Positions 11,575-20,597 of a stretch of DNA of 64,000 nucleotides are shown here, in pieces (position 1 is the first letter of the stretch; the number at the start of each line of letters is the position of its first letter). Both the position numbers and the translations under genes were made by a program. The notes under the pieces are model-generated. The model saw nothing but the letters and a program-made list of their open reading frames with translations, made no database searches and had not been told where the DNA came from. Origin of the DNA: Chloroflexota bacterium (lineage in GTDB: Bacteria > Chloroflexota > Limnocylindria > Limnocylindrales > CSP1-4). Where the stretch lies: positions 18,510 through 82,509 of the forward strand of contig JAJZRG010000013.1 in NCBI GenBank assembly GCA_021802825.1, read 5' to 3'.

Positions 11575-12555
11575 TCACGACGCCGCCTGCGACGCGGGGG
11601 CGCCGGCGGCGGATTCGGCCAGGTAGCGTCGGGCGTTGGCGCCCCGGACCGCTCGGATGTCCTCCTCGTACTTGAGCACGACGCCGAGCGTCTGGTCCAC
11701 CACGTCGCCCTCGAGCTCGGTCGCGCCCAGGCTCAGCAGCGCGGCGGCCCAGTCGAGCGTCTCGGCCACGCCCGGCACCTTGGTCAGGTCGGCGGTCCGG
11801 AGGCGGTGGACGAAGGCGACGACGTCGCGCGCGAGGGCCGCCGGGGCCTCGGGCACGCGGGTCGAGACGATCTCGAACTCCTTGGCCGCCGTCGGGTAGT
11901 CGATCCAGTGGTAGAGGCAGCGGCGCTTGAGCGCGTCGTGGACCTCGCGCGTCCGGTTCGAGGTGAGGACCACGCGGGGGGCCTCCGCGGCCCGGATCGT
12001 GCCGATCTCGGGGACCGTGACCTGGAAGTCGGACAGGATCTCGAGCAGGTAGGCCTCGAACTCCTCGTCGGCGCGGTCGATCTCGTCGATCAGGAGGACC
12101 GGGGGCACGCCGTCGCTGGTCTCGAGCGCCTGGAGGAGCGGGCGCTTGAGCAGGAAGTCGGCGCTGAAGATGTCGTGCGCGGTCGCCTTGTCGATCTCGC
12201 CGCGCGCCTCGAGCAGGCGGATCTCGAGCATCTGGCGCGGGTAGTTCCACTCGTAGACCGCCGTGTTGACGTCCAGGCCCTCGTAGCACTGGAGCCGGAT
12301 CAGCCGCGCGCCCAGGCTGGCCGCCAGCACCTTCGCGAGCTCAGTCTTGCCGACGCCGGCCTCGCCCTCGAGCAGCAGCGGGCGGCCGAGCTCCAGCGCG
12401 AGGAACACGGTCGTCGCCAGGGAGCGCTCGGCGATGTAGCCCTGCTCGCGGAAGGCCGCCGTGAGGCCCTCGATGCTGCGCATCGACTCGGGGCGCGCGG
12501 CGCGGGCGGCGGTTCTGTCGGCGGCGGCCGCTCGCGCGGCGGTCTGGTCGGTCAT
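11575..12555 (-). CDS. MoxR family AAA ATPase (CoxD-like)
   Basis: A 326-residue AAA+ ATPase. Walker A is GEAGVGKTEL (about 64-73), Walker B is VLLIDEID (153-160), sensor 1 is VVLTSNRTREV (about 195-205) and an Arg finger region is at DALKRRCLYHW. The first 25 residues are a low-complexity Ala/Arg/Thr stretch, so an internal start at the Met near residue 25 is possible. MoxR proteins act as chaperones for metalloenzyme maturation. The CoxD branch serves CO-dehydrogenase-type molybdenum hydroxylases, which fits the hydroxylase operon 3-7 kb upstream. No CoxE-type VWA partner is adjacent. A TAGCAT box lies nine bases before the ATG. Confidence 0.87.
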   Translation of the reverse strand: MTDQTAARAAAADRTAARAARPESMRSIEGLTAAFREQGYIAERSLATTVFLALELGRPLLLEGEAGVGKTELAKVLAASLGARLIRLQCYEGLDVNTAVYEWNYPRQMLEIRLLEARGEIDKATAHDIFSADFLLKRPLLQALETSDGVPPVLLIDEIDRADEEFEAYLLEILSDFQVTVPEIGTIRAAEAPRVVLTSNRTREVHDALKRRCLYHWIDYPTAAKEFEIVSTRVPEAPAALARDVVAFVHRLRTADLTKVPGVAETLDWAAALLSLGATELEGDVVDQTLGVVLKYEEDIRAVRGANARRYLAESAAGAPASQAAS

Positions 12556-12958
12556 GGCCCCGCGATGCTACACCGGGCGGCCGTGGGGGCGACGCGCCCC
12601 GTCGCCGGCCCGTCGTCGGCCCGTCGTCGGCCCGTCGTGCGCACTCGATCCGCGCGCTCGGCAGCGCCTGACCGGCTCGTCGCCTCAGCGGCGACGATTT
12701 CCGCGGCCGCCGGTCGGATCGTCGCCTGGGAGGCGATGTCCCGACCGGAATGGCCGCGTTCCCGGGCCGCAGACGGTCGCTTCGTCGCCCGCCAGTCGAC
12801 GAACGGACGCGAGGGGCTCGAAATCGTCGCCGCAGCGGCGACGGGGAGGCGCCGGAGCGGGGAGGCGCGTCGCGGGGAGGCGCCGGAGCGGGGGCGCGCG
12901 GCGAGGAGCGGCGCGTCGCGGGGTGAACAAACCTGGGTGTTCAGGGGCCATCGTCGGC
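12556..12958. repeat. low-complexity intergenic DNA with GTCGCC/GGCGAC dyads
   Basis: No gene is supported in this 400-base gap. It holds (cgtcggcc)n-like runs at 12600-12650, GGGGAGGCG-type runs at 12840-12925, and dyads built on CGTCGCC at 12678, 12720, 12783 and 12825. Two of them (12678 and 12825) are near-perfect hairpins, CGTCGCC-CAGC-GGCGACG. Open frames here are compositional artefacts. Confidence 0.55.
12565..12570 (-). promoter_or_regulatory. putative -10 box of the MoxR operon
   Basis: TAGCAT on the minus strand, nine bases upstream of the ATG at 12555, with no Shine-Dalgarno between. The transcript would have a leader of only a few bases. No convincing -35 is visible. Confidence 0.4.
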
Positions 12959-13420
12959 TCAGACGCCAATGATCTCGATCTGATCGCGCGACAGCCCGGC
13001 GGCCTCGCGCAGCAGTTCCATGTCGTCCGGGTCGGAGGTGAGGATCACGGCCGCACCCGCGGCCACCGCCTCCGCCATGACGATCGCATCCACCGCGGAC
13101 GGTGGCGAGTCGCCCTTCCGATGCCGACCCGAGGTCCGCCGGAGATCCCACGCACGGGCGCGCAGGATCCCGGCCTGGCGGGCGCGCTCGGGCGTGAGCG
13201 GCACATCCTCGTCGACGCTCTTGATGACCCGGTCGATCATTGCGTGGTCGGGCCGGTCGGTCACCACCTCGGCGAGCACAGCCGACGGGATCGCCACCTG
13301 GCGTCCCTCCCTGCGGGCACGCGCAAGGACGGCGCGGGCATCGCGATTGCCGTCAGCGATCGCCGAGATCCCGCCCGAGTCCAGCAGGAGTGCGCCTCGG
13401 CTGACCGCTACCTCGGCCAA
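12959..13420 (-). CDS. PIN domain protein, VapC-type toxin
   Basis: A 153-residue PIN-domain protein, predicted to be the ribonuclease toxin of a type II toxin-antitoxin pair. The acidic residues expected in the active site are present: Asp in LLLDSGG near residue 14, Glu in AEVVTD, Asp in SAVDAIVMA, and Asp in TSDPDDME. The start lies inside the antitoxin gene (13-base overlap), so it is translationally coupled to it. Expression should follow the autoregulated promoter upstream of the antitoxin. RNA target unknown. Confidence 0.85.
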   Translation of the reverse strand: MAEVAVSRGALLLDSGGISAIADGNRDARAVLARARREGRQVAIPSAVLAEVVTDRPDHAMIDRVIKSVDEDVPLTPERARQAGILRARAWDLRRTSGRHRKGDSPPSAVDAIVMAEAVAAGAAVILTSDPDDMELLREAAGLSRDQIEIIGV

Positions 13421-13629
13421 GGCGTCTGGTCGATGCGCCGCTGGACGTCGTCCGGGATGGGGCCGTGGACCCCGGCCAGGTCACCCTCGAGGTCGGCCAG
13501 GCGATCATGCTGGAGCGCCCGCCCGAGAGCCTGGTCCAGATAGCGCGAGAACCCGCGCTCGCCGACTCGCGCCTTTGCCTCGCGGACTCGGTCTGGGTTG
13601 AGGGTGGTGGAGAACTTCGACGTGGCCAT
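13408..13629 (-). CDS. VapB-type antitoxin
   Basis: A 73-residue protein directly before and overlapping the PIN toxin. The N-terminus (KFSTTLNPDRVREAKARV) resembles a ribbon-helix-helix DNA-binding strand and helix. The acidic C-terminal half (DLEGDLAGVHGPIPDDV) would wrap the toxin. The ATG at 13629 is only six bases after a TAGGAT -10 box, and no Shine-Dalgarno is present, so the mRNA is probably leaderless. A perfect inverted repeat in the promoter is the likely self-binding operator. Confidence 0.75.
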   Translation of the reverse strand: MATSKFSTTLNPDRVREAKARVGERGFSRYLDQALGRALQHDRLADLEGDLAGVHGPIPDDVQRRIDQTPWPR

Positions 13630-13634
13630 GGGGT

Positions 13635-13663
13635 TATCCTACTATGGGTAGGATAGATGTCAA
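13635..13663 (-). promoter_or_regulatory. VapBC promoter with palindromic operator
   Basis: On the minus strand TTGACA (13658-13663) and TAGGAT (13636-13641) are 16 bases apart, and the antitoxin ATG follows six bases later. A perfect inverted repeat, TATCCTAC-N5-GTAGGATA (13635-13655), fills the spacer and covers the -10. An antitoxin bound there would block RNA polymerase, the standard autoregulation of such modules. Confidence 0.75.
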
Positions 13664-13712
13664 CCGGCGGGACTCACCAGCCGTCCCGGACGCACAAGCC
13701 GGCAATGCTCCC

Positions 13713-13742
13713 TTGACAGAAGCAGTCGTCGGGCAATAGTTT
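13713..13742 (+). promoter_or_regulatory. promoter of the HTH/DUF6036 operon
   Basis: TTGACA at 13713-13718 and TAGTTT at 13737-13742, 18 bases apart on the plus strand. This is divergent from the VapBC promoter about 50 bases away. A GGAG at 13772-13775 serves the GTG start at 13784. Confidence 0.5.
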
Positions 13743-13783
13743 GGCAACGCATGGTGGTGTATGTGGTGATTGGAGCGTTTGCG

Positions 13784-14287
13784 GTGTATGAGGAACTGCT
13801 CTCGACGGGCGCGGTCGCGCGCCTGATCGGCGCGTCCCGTCAACACGTCGTCGACCTCTGCGATACCGGACAGATGGCCTCCTTCCGCGTCGGCAAGCAC
13901 CGCCGCGTCCGGCGCGAGACGGTGAACGCATACCTGGCGGACCGCGAGCACGGGCGCGCAGCCGACGGCTCCCACCTCCTGCAACTCTGGTCGTGCCGCG
14001 TCCAGGCTGCCCATGTCGCCCTCGACTGGGGCCACGCCCGGGACCTGGCCCTGCGCAGGCTCGCCGAGATGCGCGGCGACAGCCACCTCGCCTGGTTCGC
14101 CGACCAGTGGGACGGAGTGCTCGCGCAGGGCGTCGAGGCCGTCATGGAAACCCTCACCCGGCGCGACGAGGAGGCTGCGGTCCTCCAGAACACCTCTCCC
14201 TTCATCGACCTCCTCTCGGACGACGAGCGCGGGCGGATCACGGACGCGTTCATCGAGTGGTGGGGATCGCGGAGGGCCGCCGCGTGA
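13784..14287 (+). CDS. excisionase-type HTH DNA-binding protein (candidate antitoxin)
   Basis: A 167-residue protein. Its first 60 residues form a MerR/excisionase-like winged helix (LLSTGAVARLIGASRQHVVDLCDTGQ, given here as consecutive motif parts: LLSTGAVARLIG then SRQHVVDLCDTG) ending in FRVGKHRRVRRETVNAYL. The rest is a helical domain with no family I recognise. The GTG at 13784 is preferred because a GGAG lies eight bases upstream; an ATG at 13751 in frame is the alternative. Its stop overlaps the GTG of the next gene (GTGA). The order HTH-excisionase then DUF6036 matches a candidate toxin-antitoxin arrangement, with this protein as the regulator/antitoxin. That role is inferred. Confidence 0.7.
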   Translation: MYEELLSTGAVARLIGASRQHVVDLCDTGQMASFRVGKHRRVRRETVNAYLADREHGRAADGSHLLQLWSCRVQAAHVALDWGHARDLALRRLAEMRGDSHLAWFADQWDGVLAQGVEAVMETLTRRDEEAAVLQNTSPFIDLLSDDERGRITDAFIEWWGSRRAAA

Positions 14288-14883
14288 ACCGCGATGAGTT
14301 CAACAACCTGGTCTGGCTGATTGGGCAGGTGGCCGAGATCCAGGAGTTTGAGGTCATCGGCAGCAACGCGATCCACGCCCACCTGCCGGCGGAGAAGATC
14401 ACCGGGCCGCTCGCGGTGTCGGCGGACCTCGATGCGCTGCTCGACCGGATCCGCAAGTGGGACTCGGTCCTTCGGTCGCTCGGCCCGCTGTCGACGTACG
14501 CGAAGGAGAAGCACGTCTGGGTCGACATCGTGAGCGAGCACACCGCCCCCTACCCGGCCGGCTGGCGGGACCGACAGGTCCCCATCCGCGTCCCGTTAGA
14601 GCCGTCTCCCGTCGTGTGGTGCCCGGACCTGACCGACATCGCGGCCGCCAAGATGGGAGCGTTCCGGCCCCAGGACAAGGCGTTCGTCGCCGAGCTCCTG
14701 CGCATCGGCGAGCTAGACCCCGACCTCCTGATCGAACGGATCGGCCTGGTCGAGCGGGTCGACCAGGCCACACTCGACAAGGCGGCGGAGTGGGTCAGGG
14801 AGCAGCGTGTCGCCTTCGGGCGCAGCACGCCCGTGATCGAGGGCGCTGACCGGACGCCAGCGGACTGCGGACCCACCGCCTGA
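14284..14883 (+). CDS. DUF6036 family nucleotidyltransferase-like protein (candidate toxin)
   Basis: A 199-residue protein starting at a GTG that overlaps the upstream stop. The N-terminus (FEVIGSNAIHAHLP) and the following SADLDALLDRI resemble the nucleotidyltransferase fold of DUF6036 and AbiEii-like proteins, where a Gly-Ser pair and later acidic residues bind nucleotide and metal. A later DLTDIAAAKMGAFRPQDKAFVAELL is typical of these families. Coupled to an HTH protein and set back-to-back with a VapBC module, it is a plausible toxin or defence effector. The biochemical activity is inferred from fold similarity only. Confidence 0.65.
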   Translation: MNRDEFNNLVWLIGQVAEIQEFEVIGSNAIHAHLPAEKITGPLAVSADLDALLDRIRKWDSVLRSLGPLSTYAKEKHVWVDIVSEHTAPYPAGWRDRQVPIRVPLEPSPVVWCPDLTDIAAAKMGAFRPQDKAFVAELLRIGELDPDLLIERIGLVERVDQATLDKAAEWVREQRVAFGRSTPVIEGADRTPADCGPTA

Positions 14884-14982
14884 CCCGCTGTTCCGCATCT
14901 GGGCGAACAGGGTGTGGGGCAGGTTGGGGGGTCATACGAGCCGTCAAGCGTCGCTGGCCGCCGCTTCGGGGGAGGCGCTCCC

Positions 14983-16038
14983 CTACCCCTCCGGCGCGTC
15001 GAGCTGGCGGGCGTAGGCCGGGAAGCGGAAGCGCTGCGTGCGGTCGAGGATGCCGCCGTGGGCGAGGCGCGCGACGGTGGCCGGCGTGGCCGGGAAGCCG
15101 GCGACGAGGAGCGGGAGCAGCAGGTCGGCCGCGGTGGCTCGCGAGTAGGCGCCGCACGACGGGAGCCCCACGACGGCGCTGCGACCGACCCGGGCCAGCC
15201 AGAGCATGGAGCCCGGGTGCGCGGGGACGCCGCGGCGGACCACACGCCCGCCGAGCGCCTCGATGGCGGCGAAGAACGGGTCGCCGGGGTCGGTGGAGGC
15301 GGCGCCGGCGGTGAGGACGATGCGCGCGGCGTCGGGGCCCCGCGTCGCCGCGGCCAGCGCCTGGCGCACGGGCTCCACCGAATCCGCCACGTGCGCGATC
15401 CCCGTCAGCGTCGCCCCCAGCCCGGCGGCGCGCGCGAGCATCGACGCCTCGAAGCGGGCGCGGTCGGCGGCCGACACCGACTCCTTGACGACGACGGCGA
15501 TCCGCGTCGGGCGGAACGGCCGAACCCGCACGATGGGCCCGCCGCGGCGCGTGACGGCCGCGGCCGCCTCCAGGACCGCCGACGGCACCAGGTGCGGGGC
15601 GACCTTGGCCGACGCGACGAGGTCGCCGGGCGCGACCACGCGGCCATCGACGACGGTGAACAGCTCGAGCGGGTCGATGCGGTTGAGCCGGTCGAGCGCC
15701 GCGAGCCGGACCACGACCACGCCCGCGGCCGCCGCGACGAGGTCGACGCGCGACTGGTTCGGCCCGCGCATCGCCAGCCCGGCCGCCGCAGCGTCTCCGG
15801 CCACGGCAACGGCCGCCAGCCGCATCGCGGCCTCGTCCTCGTGGACGTCGCCCGCCTCCGGCACCAGCACGGTCAGTGGCCGCCCGGGAGGCGCCGAAGC
15901 CAGCGCGGCGAGGTCATCGTGCGACAGCCGCCGCCCCTTCGCCCAGCGCCCGCCCGCCACGACGATGTCGCGGGCGAGCACGGCGCCAACGAGCCCGGCC
16001 GGCGCTGTCCGACCGGGCTCGAGGTGCTCGACGCGCAT
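14983..16038 (-). CDS. molybdopterin-binding protein (MoCF/MoeA-like)
   Basis: A 351-residue protein with the MoaB/MogA/MoeA-type molybdopterin-binding domain in its second half. The segment VVVKESVSAADRARFEASM precedes a VLTAGAASTDPGDPFFAAI stretch equivalent to the GGxSxG/DxxP loop that holds molybdopterin. The first half resembles a MoeA-like arm. It lies 30 bases downstream of the hydroxylase FAD subunit on the same strand and probably helps insert or edit the molybdenum cofactor of that enzyme. A TACTCT box lies nine bases before the ATG, so it may also have its own promoter. Confidence 0.78.
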   Translation of the reverse strand: MRVEHLEPGRTAPAGLVGAVLARDIVVAGGRWAKGRRLSHDDLAALASAPPGRPLTVLVPEAGDVHEDEAAMRLAAVAVAGDAAAAGLAMRGPNQSRVDLVAAAAGVVVVRLAALDRLNRIDPLELFTVVDGRVVAPGDLVASAKVAPHLVPSAVLEAAAAVTRRGGPIVRVRPFRPTRIAVVVKESVSAADRARFEASMLARAAGLGATLTGIAHVADSVEPVRQALAAATRGPDAARIVLTAGAASTDPGDPFFAAIEALGGRVVRRGVPAHPGSMLWLARVGRSAVVGLPSCGAYSRATAADLLLPLLVAGFPATPATVARLAHGGILDRTQRFRFPAYARQLDAPEG

Positions 16039-16068
16039 GTCGAGCTCAGAGTAGCGCTGCGGACTCGC

Positions 16069-16929
16069 TCAGCGGGCCCGCGCCAGCGCCGCCTCGATCG
16101 CCCTCCTCGCGTGGACCACCGCCATCGCCGCGCGGTACTCCCGCCCGGCGTGGATGTCGGCGCTGACCTCGCGGTCGCCGACGACCAGCGCCGCGGCTGC
16201 CGCCACCGCGTCGGCCGTGCCCGTCGTGCCCACCAGGGCGTCCTCGACCTCATGGGCCCGGTACGGGTGGTCCGACACGCCGGTGACGCCGATGCCGGCC
16301 CCCTCGACGAGGCCGCCCGCTCCGACAAAGACCACCGCGGCGACCCCGGCGATCGGGTAGCCCGACGCGCGCTGCTGGATCGACGCGTAGGCCGAGCCGG
16401 CGTCGCCCCGCGGGGCGGGCAGGATCACCGCGGCGAGGATCTCGTCGTGGGCGAGGCCCGTGGCGAACGGGCCCTGGAAGAAGCCGTCCGCCTTCACGCT
16501 GCGCGTCCCCGACGAGGACTGGATCACCAGCTCCGCGTCGAGCGCGAGCAGCGCCGCCGGCAGGTCGGCTGCCGGATCCGCGTGGGCCACGGCGCCGCCG
16601 ATCGTGCCGCGGTTGCGGACCTGGACGTCGGCGATCGCCGGGACCACGTCGCGGATGACCGCGAGGTGGACCGCCGGCGAGTCCATCAGCTCGGCGTAGG
16701 TCGTCAGCGCGCCCACGGACAGCCGCCCGTCGTCGAGCTTGGACACGCCGCGCAGCTCGGGCAGCCGGCCGATGTCGACCAGCCGCGCTGGCTGGGCCAG
16801 CCGCAGCTTCATCAGCGGCAGCAGGCTCTGGCCGCCCGCGATCAGCTTGGCGCCCTCGTCGGACGCGAGGATCCCCAGCGCCTCCTCAACCGAGGTCGCC
16901 CGGGTGTAGTCGAACGCTGCCGGGATCAT
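16069..16929 (-). CDS. molybdenum hydroxylase FAD-binding subunit (CoxM-like)
   Basis: A 286-residue medium subunit of the xanthine dehydrogenase/CO dehydrogenase family. The N-terminal FAD motif is AKLIAGGQSLLPLMKLRLAQ in part (AGGQSLLP), and the second FAD motif is RNRGTIGGAVAHADPAADLP in part (TIGGAVAHADP). The C-terminal CO_deh_flav_C domain covers roughly residues 175-280. The ATG at 16929 overlaps the large-subunit stop by four bases; the longer open frame lies within the large-subunit gene. It passes electrons from the Fe-S subunit to the acceptor via FAD. Confidence 0.92.
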   Translation of the reverse strand: MIPAAFDYTRATSVEEALGILASDEGAKLIAGGQSLLPLMKLRLAQPARLVDIGRLPELRGVSKLDDGRLSVGALTTYAELMDSPAVHLAVIRDVVPAIADVQVRNRGTIGGAVAHADPAADLPAALLALDAELVIQSSSGTRSVKADGFFQGPFATGLAHDEILAAVILPAPRGDAGSAYASIQQRASGYPIAGVAAVVFVGAGGLVEGAGIGVTGVSDHPYRAHEVEDALVGTTGTADAVAAAAALVVGDREVSADIHAGREYRAAMAVVHARRAIEAALARAR

Positions 16930-19358
16930 GCCTCGCCTCCCTTCGCGGAGCCGCTGCCGCCCGATGCCGCCTGGATGGCGCCCCACACCTTCTGGGCCGT
17001 GAACGGCATGTCGAGGTGGCGGATGCCGAGCGGGCTGAGGGCGTCGATGACCGCGTTGGCCACCGCCGCCGTGGACGCGATGCAGCCCGCCTCGCCGACG
17101 CCCTTGACGCCCAGCGGGTTGACGGGCGACGGCGTCACGGTCTCGTCGAGCTCGAAGCTGGGCAGCCACTCGGCGCGCGGCAGGGCGTAGTCGAGCAGCG
17201 ACCCTGAGAGCAGCTGCCCGTCGTCGCCGTAGACCGCCTCCTCCCACAGCGCCTGGCCGATGCCCTGGGCGATGCCGCCGTGGAGCTGCCCGTCCACGAT
17301 CATCGGGTTGATCTTCTTGCCCACGTCGTCCACCGCGACGTAGCGGACCAGCTCCACGTTGCCCGTCTCCTGGTCGATCTCGACGAACGCGACGTGCGTG
17401 CCGAACGGGAACGTGCAGTTGGGCGTGTCGTGGTAGGCCGTCTCGTCGAGGTACGGCTCCATGCCCTCGGGCGTGTCGAACGCGAGGTCGAGCGCGAACG
17501 CGATCTCCTGGATCGTCTTCTTCTTGTCGGGCGAGCCCTTCACGCGGTACTCGGCCCCCTCGACCTCGATGTCCTCGACGTTGGCCTCGAGCATGTGGGC
17601 CGCGTACCGGCGCGCCTTCTCGCGGATCTTGGCGGCCGCCTTGAGCGCGGCGCCGGTCCCCACGTTGGACGTGCGCGAGCCGTAGGAGCCGTAGCCGAAC
17701 GGGGTGCCCTGGGTGTCGCTGTGCTGGACGACGATGTCCTCCATCGGGATGCCCAGCTCGTGGCTGATGATCTGAGCGTAGGTGGTCTCGTGGCCCTGGC
17801 CCTGCGGCTGGGTGCCCATCGTGACCACGACCTTGCCCGTGAGGTGGACCTTGATGTTGGACGACTCCCACATCGCGGCGCCCCAGCCCTCGCCGACGGC
17901 GCCGATCCACTTGGACGGCGCCACGCCGCAGACCTCGATGTAGGTCGAGAGGCCGACGCCGAGGAGCTTGCCGCGCGATTTGGCCTCTGCCTTCTTCGCG
18001 GCGATGTCGGCGTAGCCCGCCATGGCCAGCGCCTTGTCCATCGCGGGCTCGTAGTTGCCCGAGTCGATGTACAGCTTGCTGCCGTTGACCGCGGTCAGGA
18101 GCCCGGACGGGTTGTCGTACGGGAAGCTGTCGGGCGGCAGGAAGTTGCGGCGCCGGACCTCGGCCGGGTCGATGCCCAGCTCGTCGGCGACGAGGTCCAT
18201 CGCCCGCTCCACCACGTAGGTGGCCTCCGGGCGGCCTGCGCCGCGGTAGGCGTCGACGAATGTGGTGTTCGTGTAGACGCCGGTGACCTCGCAGTGGACC
18301 GCGGGGATCTTGTAGGGGCCCGACAGGATGCGCCCGTAGAGGGTGGTCGGGATGCCTGGGCCGATGGTGGACAGGCGCCCGCCGAGGTTCGCGAGCGTCT
18401 TGACGCGGAGCCCCTTGACCATGCCGTCCTTGGTCGCCGCGACGTCCACGTAGGTGATGTGGTCGCGGCCGTGGATGGTGGAGCCGTAGCTCTCGCGCCG
18501 CTCCTCGACCCACTTGACCGGCCGCCCGCCGATGGCCTTGCTGGCGTGCAGCACGAGCGCCATGTCGGCGTAGCAGAAGATCTTCGAGCCGAAGGCGCCG
18601 CCCACGTCGGGGCTGATGCAGCGGATCTTCTGCTCGGGGACGCCCATCACGAACGCGGCCAGCAGCAGGCGCTGGATGTGCGGCGTCTGGCTCGACATCC
18701 AGATCGTGTACTCGTCGGTGCCCGGGTTGTACCAGCCGATGTCGCCCCGGACCTCCATCGGGTTGGGGATCAGGCGGTGGTTGACGAGCCGCTGGTGGAC
18801 CGTCACCGCCGCGTTCGCGAACGCGGCGTCCGTGGCCTCCTTGTCGCCCACCTGCCAGTCGAACACGCGGTTGTTGGGCGCGTTCTCGTGGAGCTGCGGG
18901 GCGCCGTCGGCGATGGCCTTCTCCGCGTCGGTGACGGCGGGCAGCGGCTCCCAGTCCACGTCGATCAGCTCGAGCGCATCCTGCGCCTGGGCGGCCGTCT
19001 CGGCGACGACCGCCGCCACGCCCTCGCCGGTCCATTTCACGTCGTCGGTCGCGAGCGCCCGCGGCGTGTTGACGTTGTTCTGGATGCCCGATGCGCCGCC
19101 GGCGGGCCACGCCATCGGCAGCGGGTTGTAGGCGATGTCGGCGCCCGTGAACACCGCCACCACGCCGGGCGCGGCCTTCGCCGCCGAGGTGTCGATCGAG
19201 CGGATCTTCGCGTGGGCGTACGGGCTGCGCAGGATGGCCATGTGGGTCATCGCGGGCAGCTTGATGTCGTCGAGGTAGCGGCCGTGGCCGGTGATGAAGC
19301 GCGGGTCCTCGACCCGCCTGACCGGCGCGCCGAGGACGTCGGTGGTCATCGTCGTCAT
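16926..19358 (-). CDS. molybdenum hydroxylase large subunit (form II CoxL/XDH-like)
   Basis: An 810-residue molybdopterin-cytosine-dinucleotide-binding subunit. Motifs seen are GGAFGSK (253-259), the active-site loop AYRGAGR (370-376), [13 protein letters not shown] in the middle and KGVGEAG near the C-terminus, which supplies the catalytic Glu. Form I CO dehydrogenase has AYxCSFR with the Cu-binding Cys; that Cys is absent here. The enzyme is therefore form II or another hydroxylase (purine, aldehyde or aromatic substrate). It is coupled to the FAD subunit by ATGA and preceded by the Fe-S subunit, the order S-L-M. Substrate unknown. Confidence 0.93.
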   Translation of the reverse strand: MTTMTTDVLGAPVRRVEDPRFITGHGRYLDDIKLPAMTHMAILRSPYAHAKIRSIDTSAAKAAPGVVAVFTGADIAYNPLPMAWPAGGASGIQNNVNTPRALATDDVKWTGEGVAAVVAETAAQAQDALELIDVDWEPLPAVTDAEKAIADGAPQLHENAPNNRVFDWQVGDKEATDAAFANAAVTVHQRLVNHRLIPNPMEVRGDIGWYNPGTDEYTIWMSSQTPHIQRLLLAAFVMGVPEQKIRCISPDVGGAFGSKIFCYADMALVLHASKAIGGRPVKWVEERRESYGSTIHGRDHITYVDVAATKDGMVKGLRVKTLANLGGRLSTIGPGIPTTLYGRILSGPYKIPAVHCEVTGVYTNTTFVDAYRGAGRPEATYVVERAMDLVADELGIDPAEVRRRNFLPPDSFPYDNPSGLLTAVNGSKLYIDSGNYEPAMDKALAMAGYADIAAKKAEAKSRGKLLGVGLSTYIEVCGVAPSKWIGAVGEGWGAAMWESSNIKVHLTGKVVVTMGTQPQGQGHETTYAQIISHELGIPMEDIVVQHSDTQGTPFGYGSYGSRTSNVGTGAALKAAAKIREKARRYAAHMLEANVEDIEVEGAEYRVKGSPDKKKTIQEIAFALDLAFDTPEGMEPYLDETAYHDTPNCTFPFGTHVAFVEIDQETGNVELVRYVAVDDVGKKINPMIVDGQLHGGIAQGIGQALWEEAVYGDDGQLLSGSLLDYALPRAEWLPSFELDETVTPSPVNPLGVKGVGEAGCIASTAAVANAVIDALSPLGIRHLDMPFTAQKVWGAIQAASGGSGSAKGGEA

Positions 19359-19371
19359 CGTCGTCCTCCGG

Positions 19372-19872
<501 letters not shown>

Positions 19873-20597
19873 CAAGACGACCTCCTTCCGCCGATGTCGG
19901 CGTGGCCGCGGGTCCCGCCGCGGCAGCAAAGGGTGACGCTGATCGTCCGCCGGAGGGCCTCGGGCGACGCCCGCGGCTCGGCGGGTGGTGTGAGTCCGAC
20001 GCGGCCAGGAGGCAGTGGCCCCGCAGCTGGGGAACACGGGCGCAGGCGCGGTAGGCCGATGGTGGCAGGGTGTCGCGCTGGGCGCAAGGGGGTGGCGTTC
20101 CGGGGGCGCCCGGTGGCGCCCGGGTGTGAGTCAGGTCAGACTCGACCGGGGCGTGTGCGTGCACGCCCCAACTCTGGTACCGGGCCCTTGCGCCGCCCGC
20201 TGTGCGCGTCACGCCCCCTGGCGAGTCTGACCTGACTCGAGGCGACGCGGGAGGCGACGCGGGATGCGTCGCGGGAGGCGACGCGGGAGGCGACGCGGGA
20301 GGCGACGCGGGAGCGTCGCGGCAGGTGCGGGCGGACGGTCCCGGCCCGGCTGCGTCACACCTGAGTCACGTCAGACTCGCCTGGCCGCGCTGGGCGCAGG
20401 GGCCACAGTTCGGCAGCGCCAATGATGCCGTCGACCGTGCGCTGGCGGCCGTCTCGCGAGTCCGACCTGACTCAGCGGAAGAGGGCGGGCATCGAACGCG
20501 AGGCGCCGGCCGCGACGGTGACCCGAGACAGGTGGGGCCGAGACGCCCGTGAGAGGGCGATGATCGGCGCGTAAGTGGCGAGCAGTACAACAACGCC
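19873..20597. repeat. repeat-rich intergenic region with alternating GAGTC dyads
   Basis: No gene is supported here. Four copies of a GAGTC...GACTC element alternate in orientation: GAGTCAGGTCAGACTCG at 20128-20144, its exact inverse at 20222-20238, a one-base-plus variant at 20363-20379, and an inverted variant at 20457-20473. Between the second and third lies a 12-base tandem run (ggaggcgacgcg units) at about 20238-20318. Confidence 0.7.
20238..20318. repeat. 12-bp tandem repeat
   Basis: About six imperfect copies of GGAGGCGACGCG, one of them altered to a GGATGCGTCGCG form. It sits between two GAGTC dyads. No coding function is likely. Confidence 0.7.

Noticed and set aside
12600..12950. 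Small genes in the repeat-rich gap
   Set aside because: Frames are open in several phases because of gcg/cgt repeats, with no start context or protein-like composition.
14888..14910. Terminator between DUF6036 and the molybdopterin-binding gene
   Set aside because: A 6-base CTGTTC/GAACAG stem with an 11-base loop and no T-tract is too weak.
16930..19110. In-frame upstream extension of the FAD subunit
   Set aside because: It lies inside the large-subunit gene in another frame; the true start at 16929 overlaps that gene's stop by ATGA.
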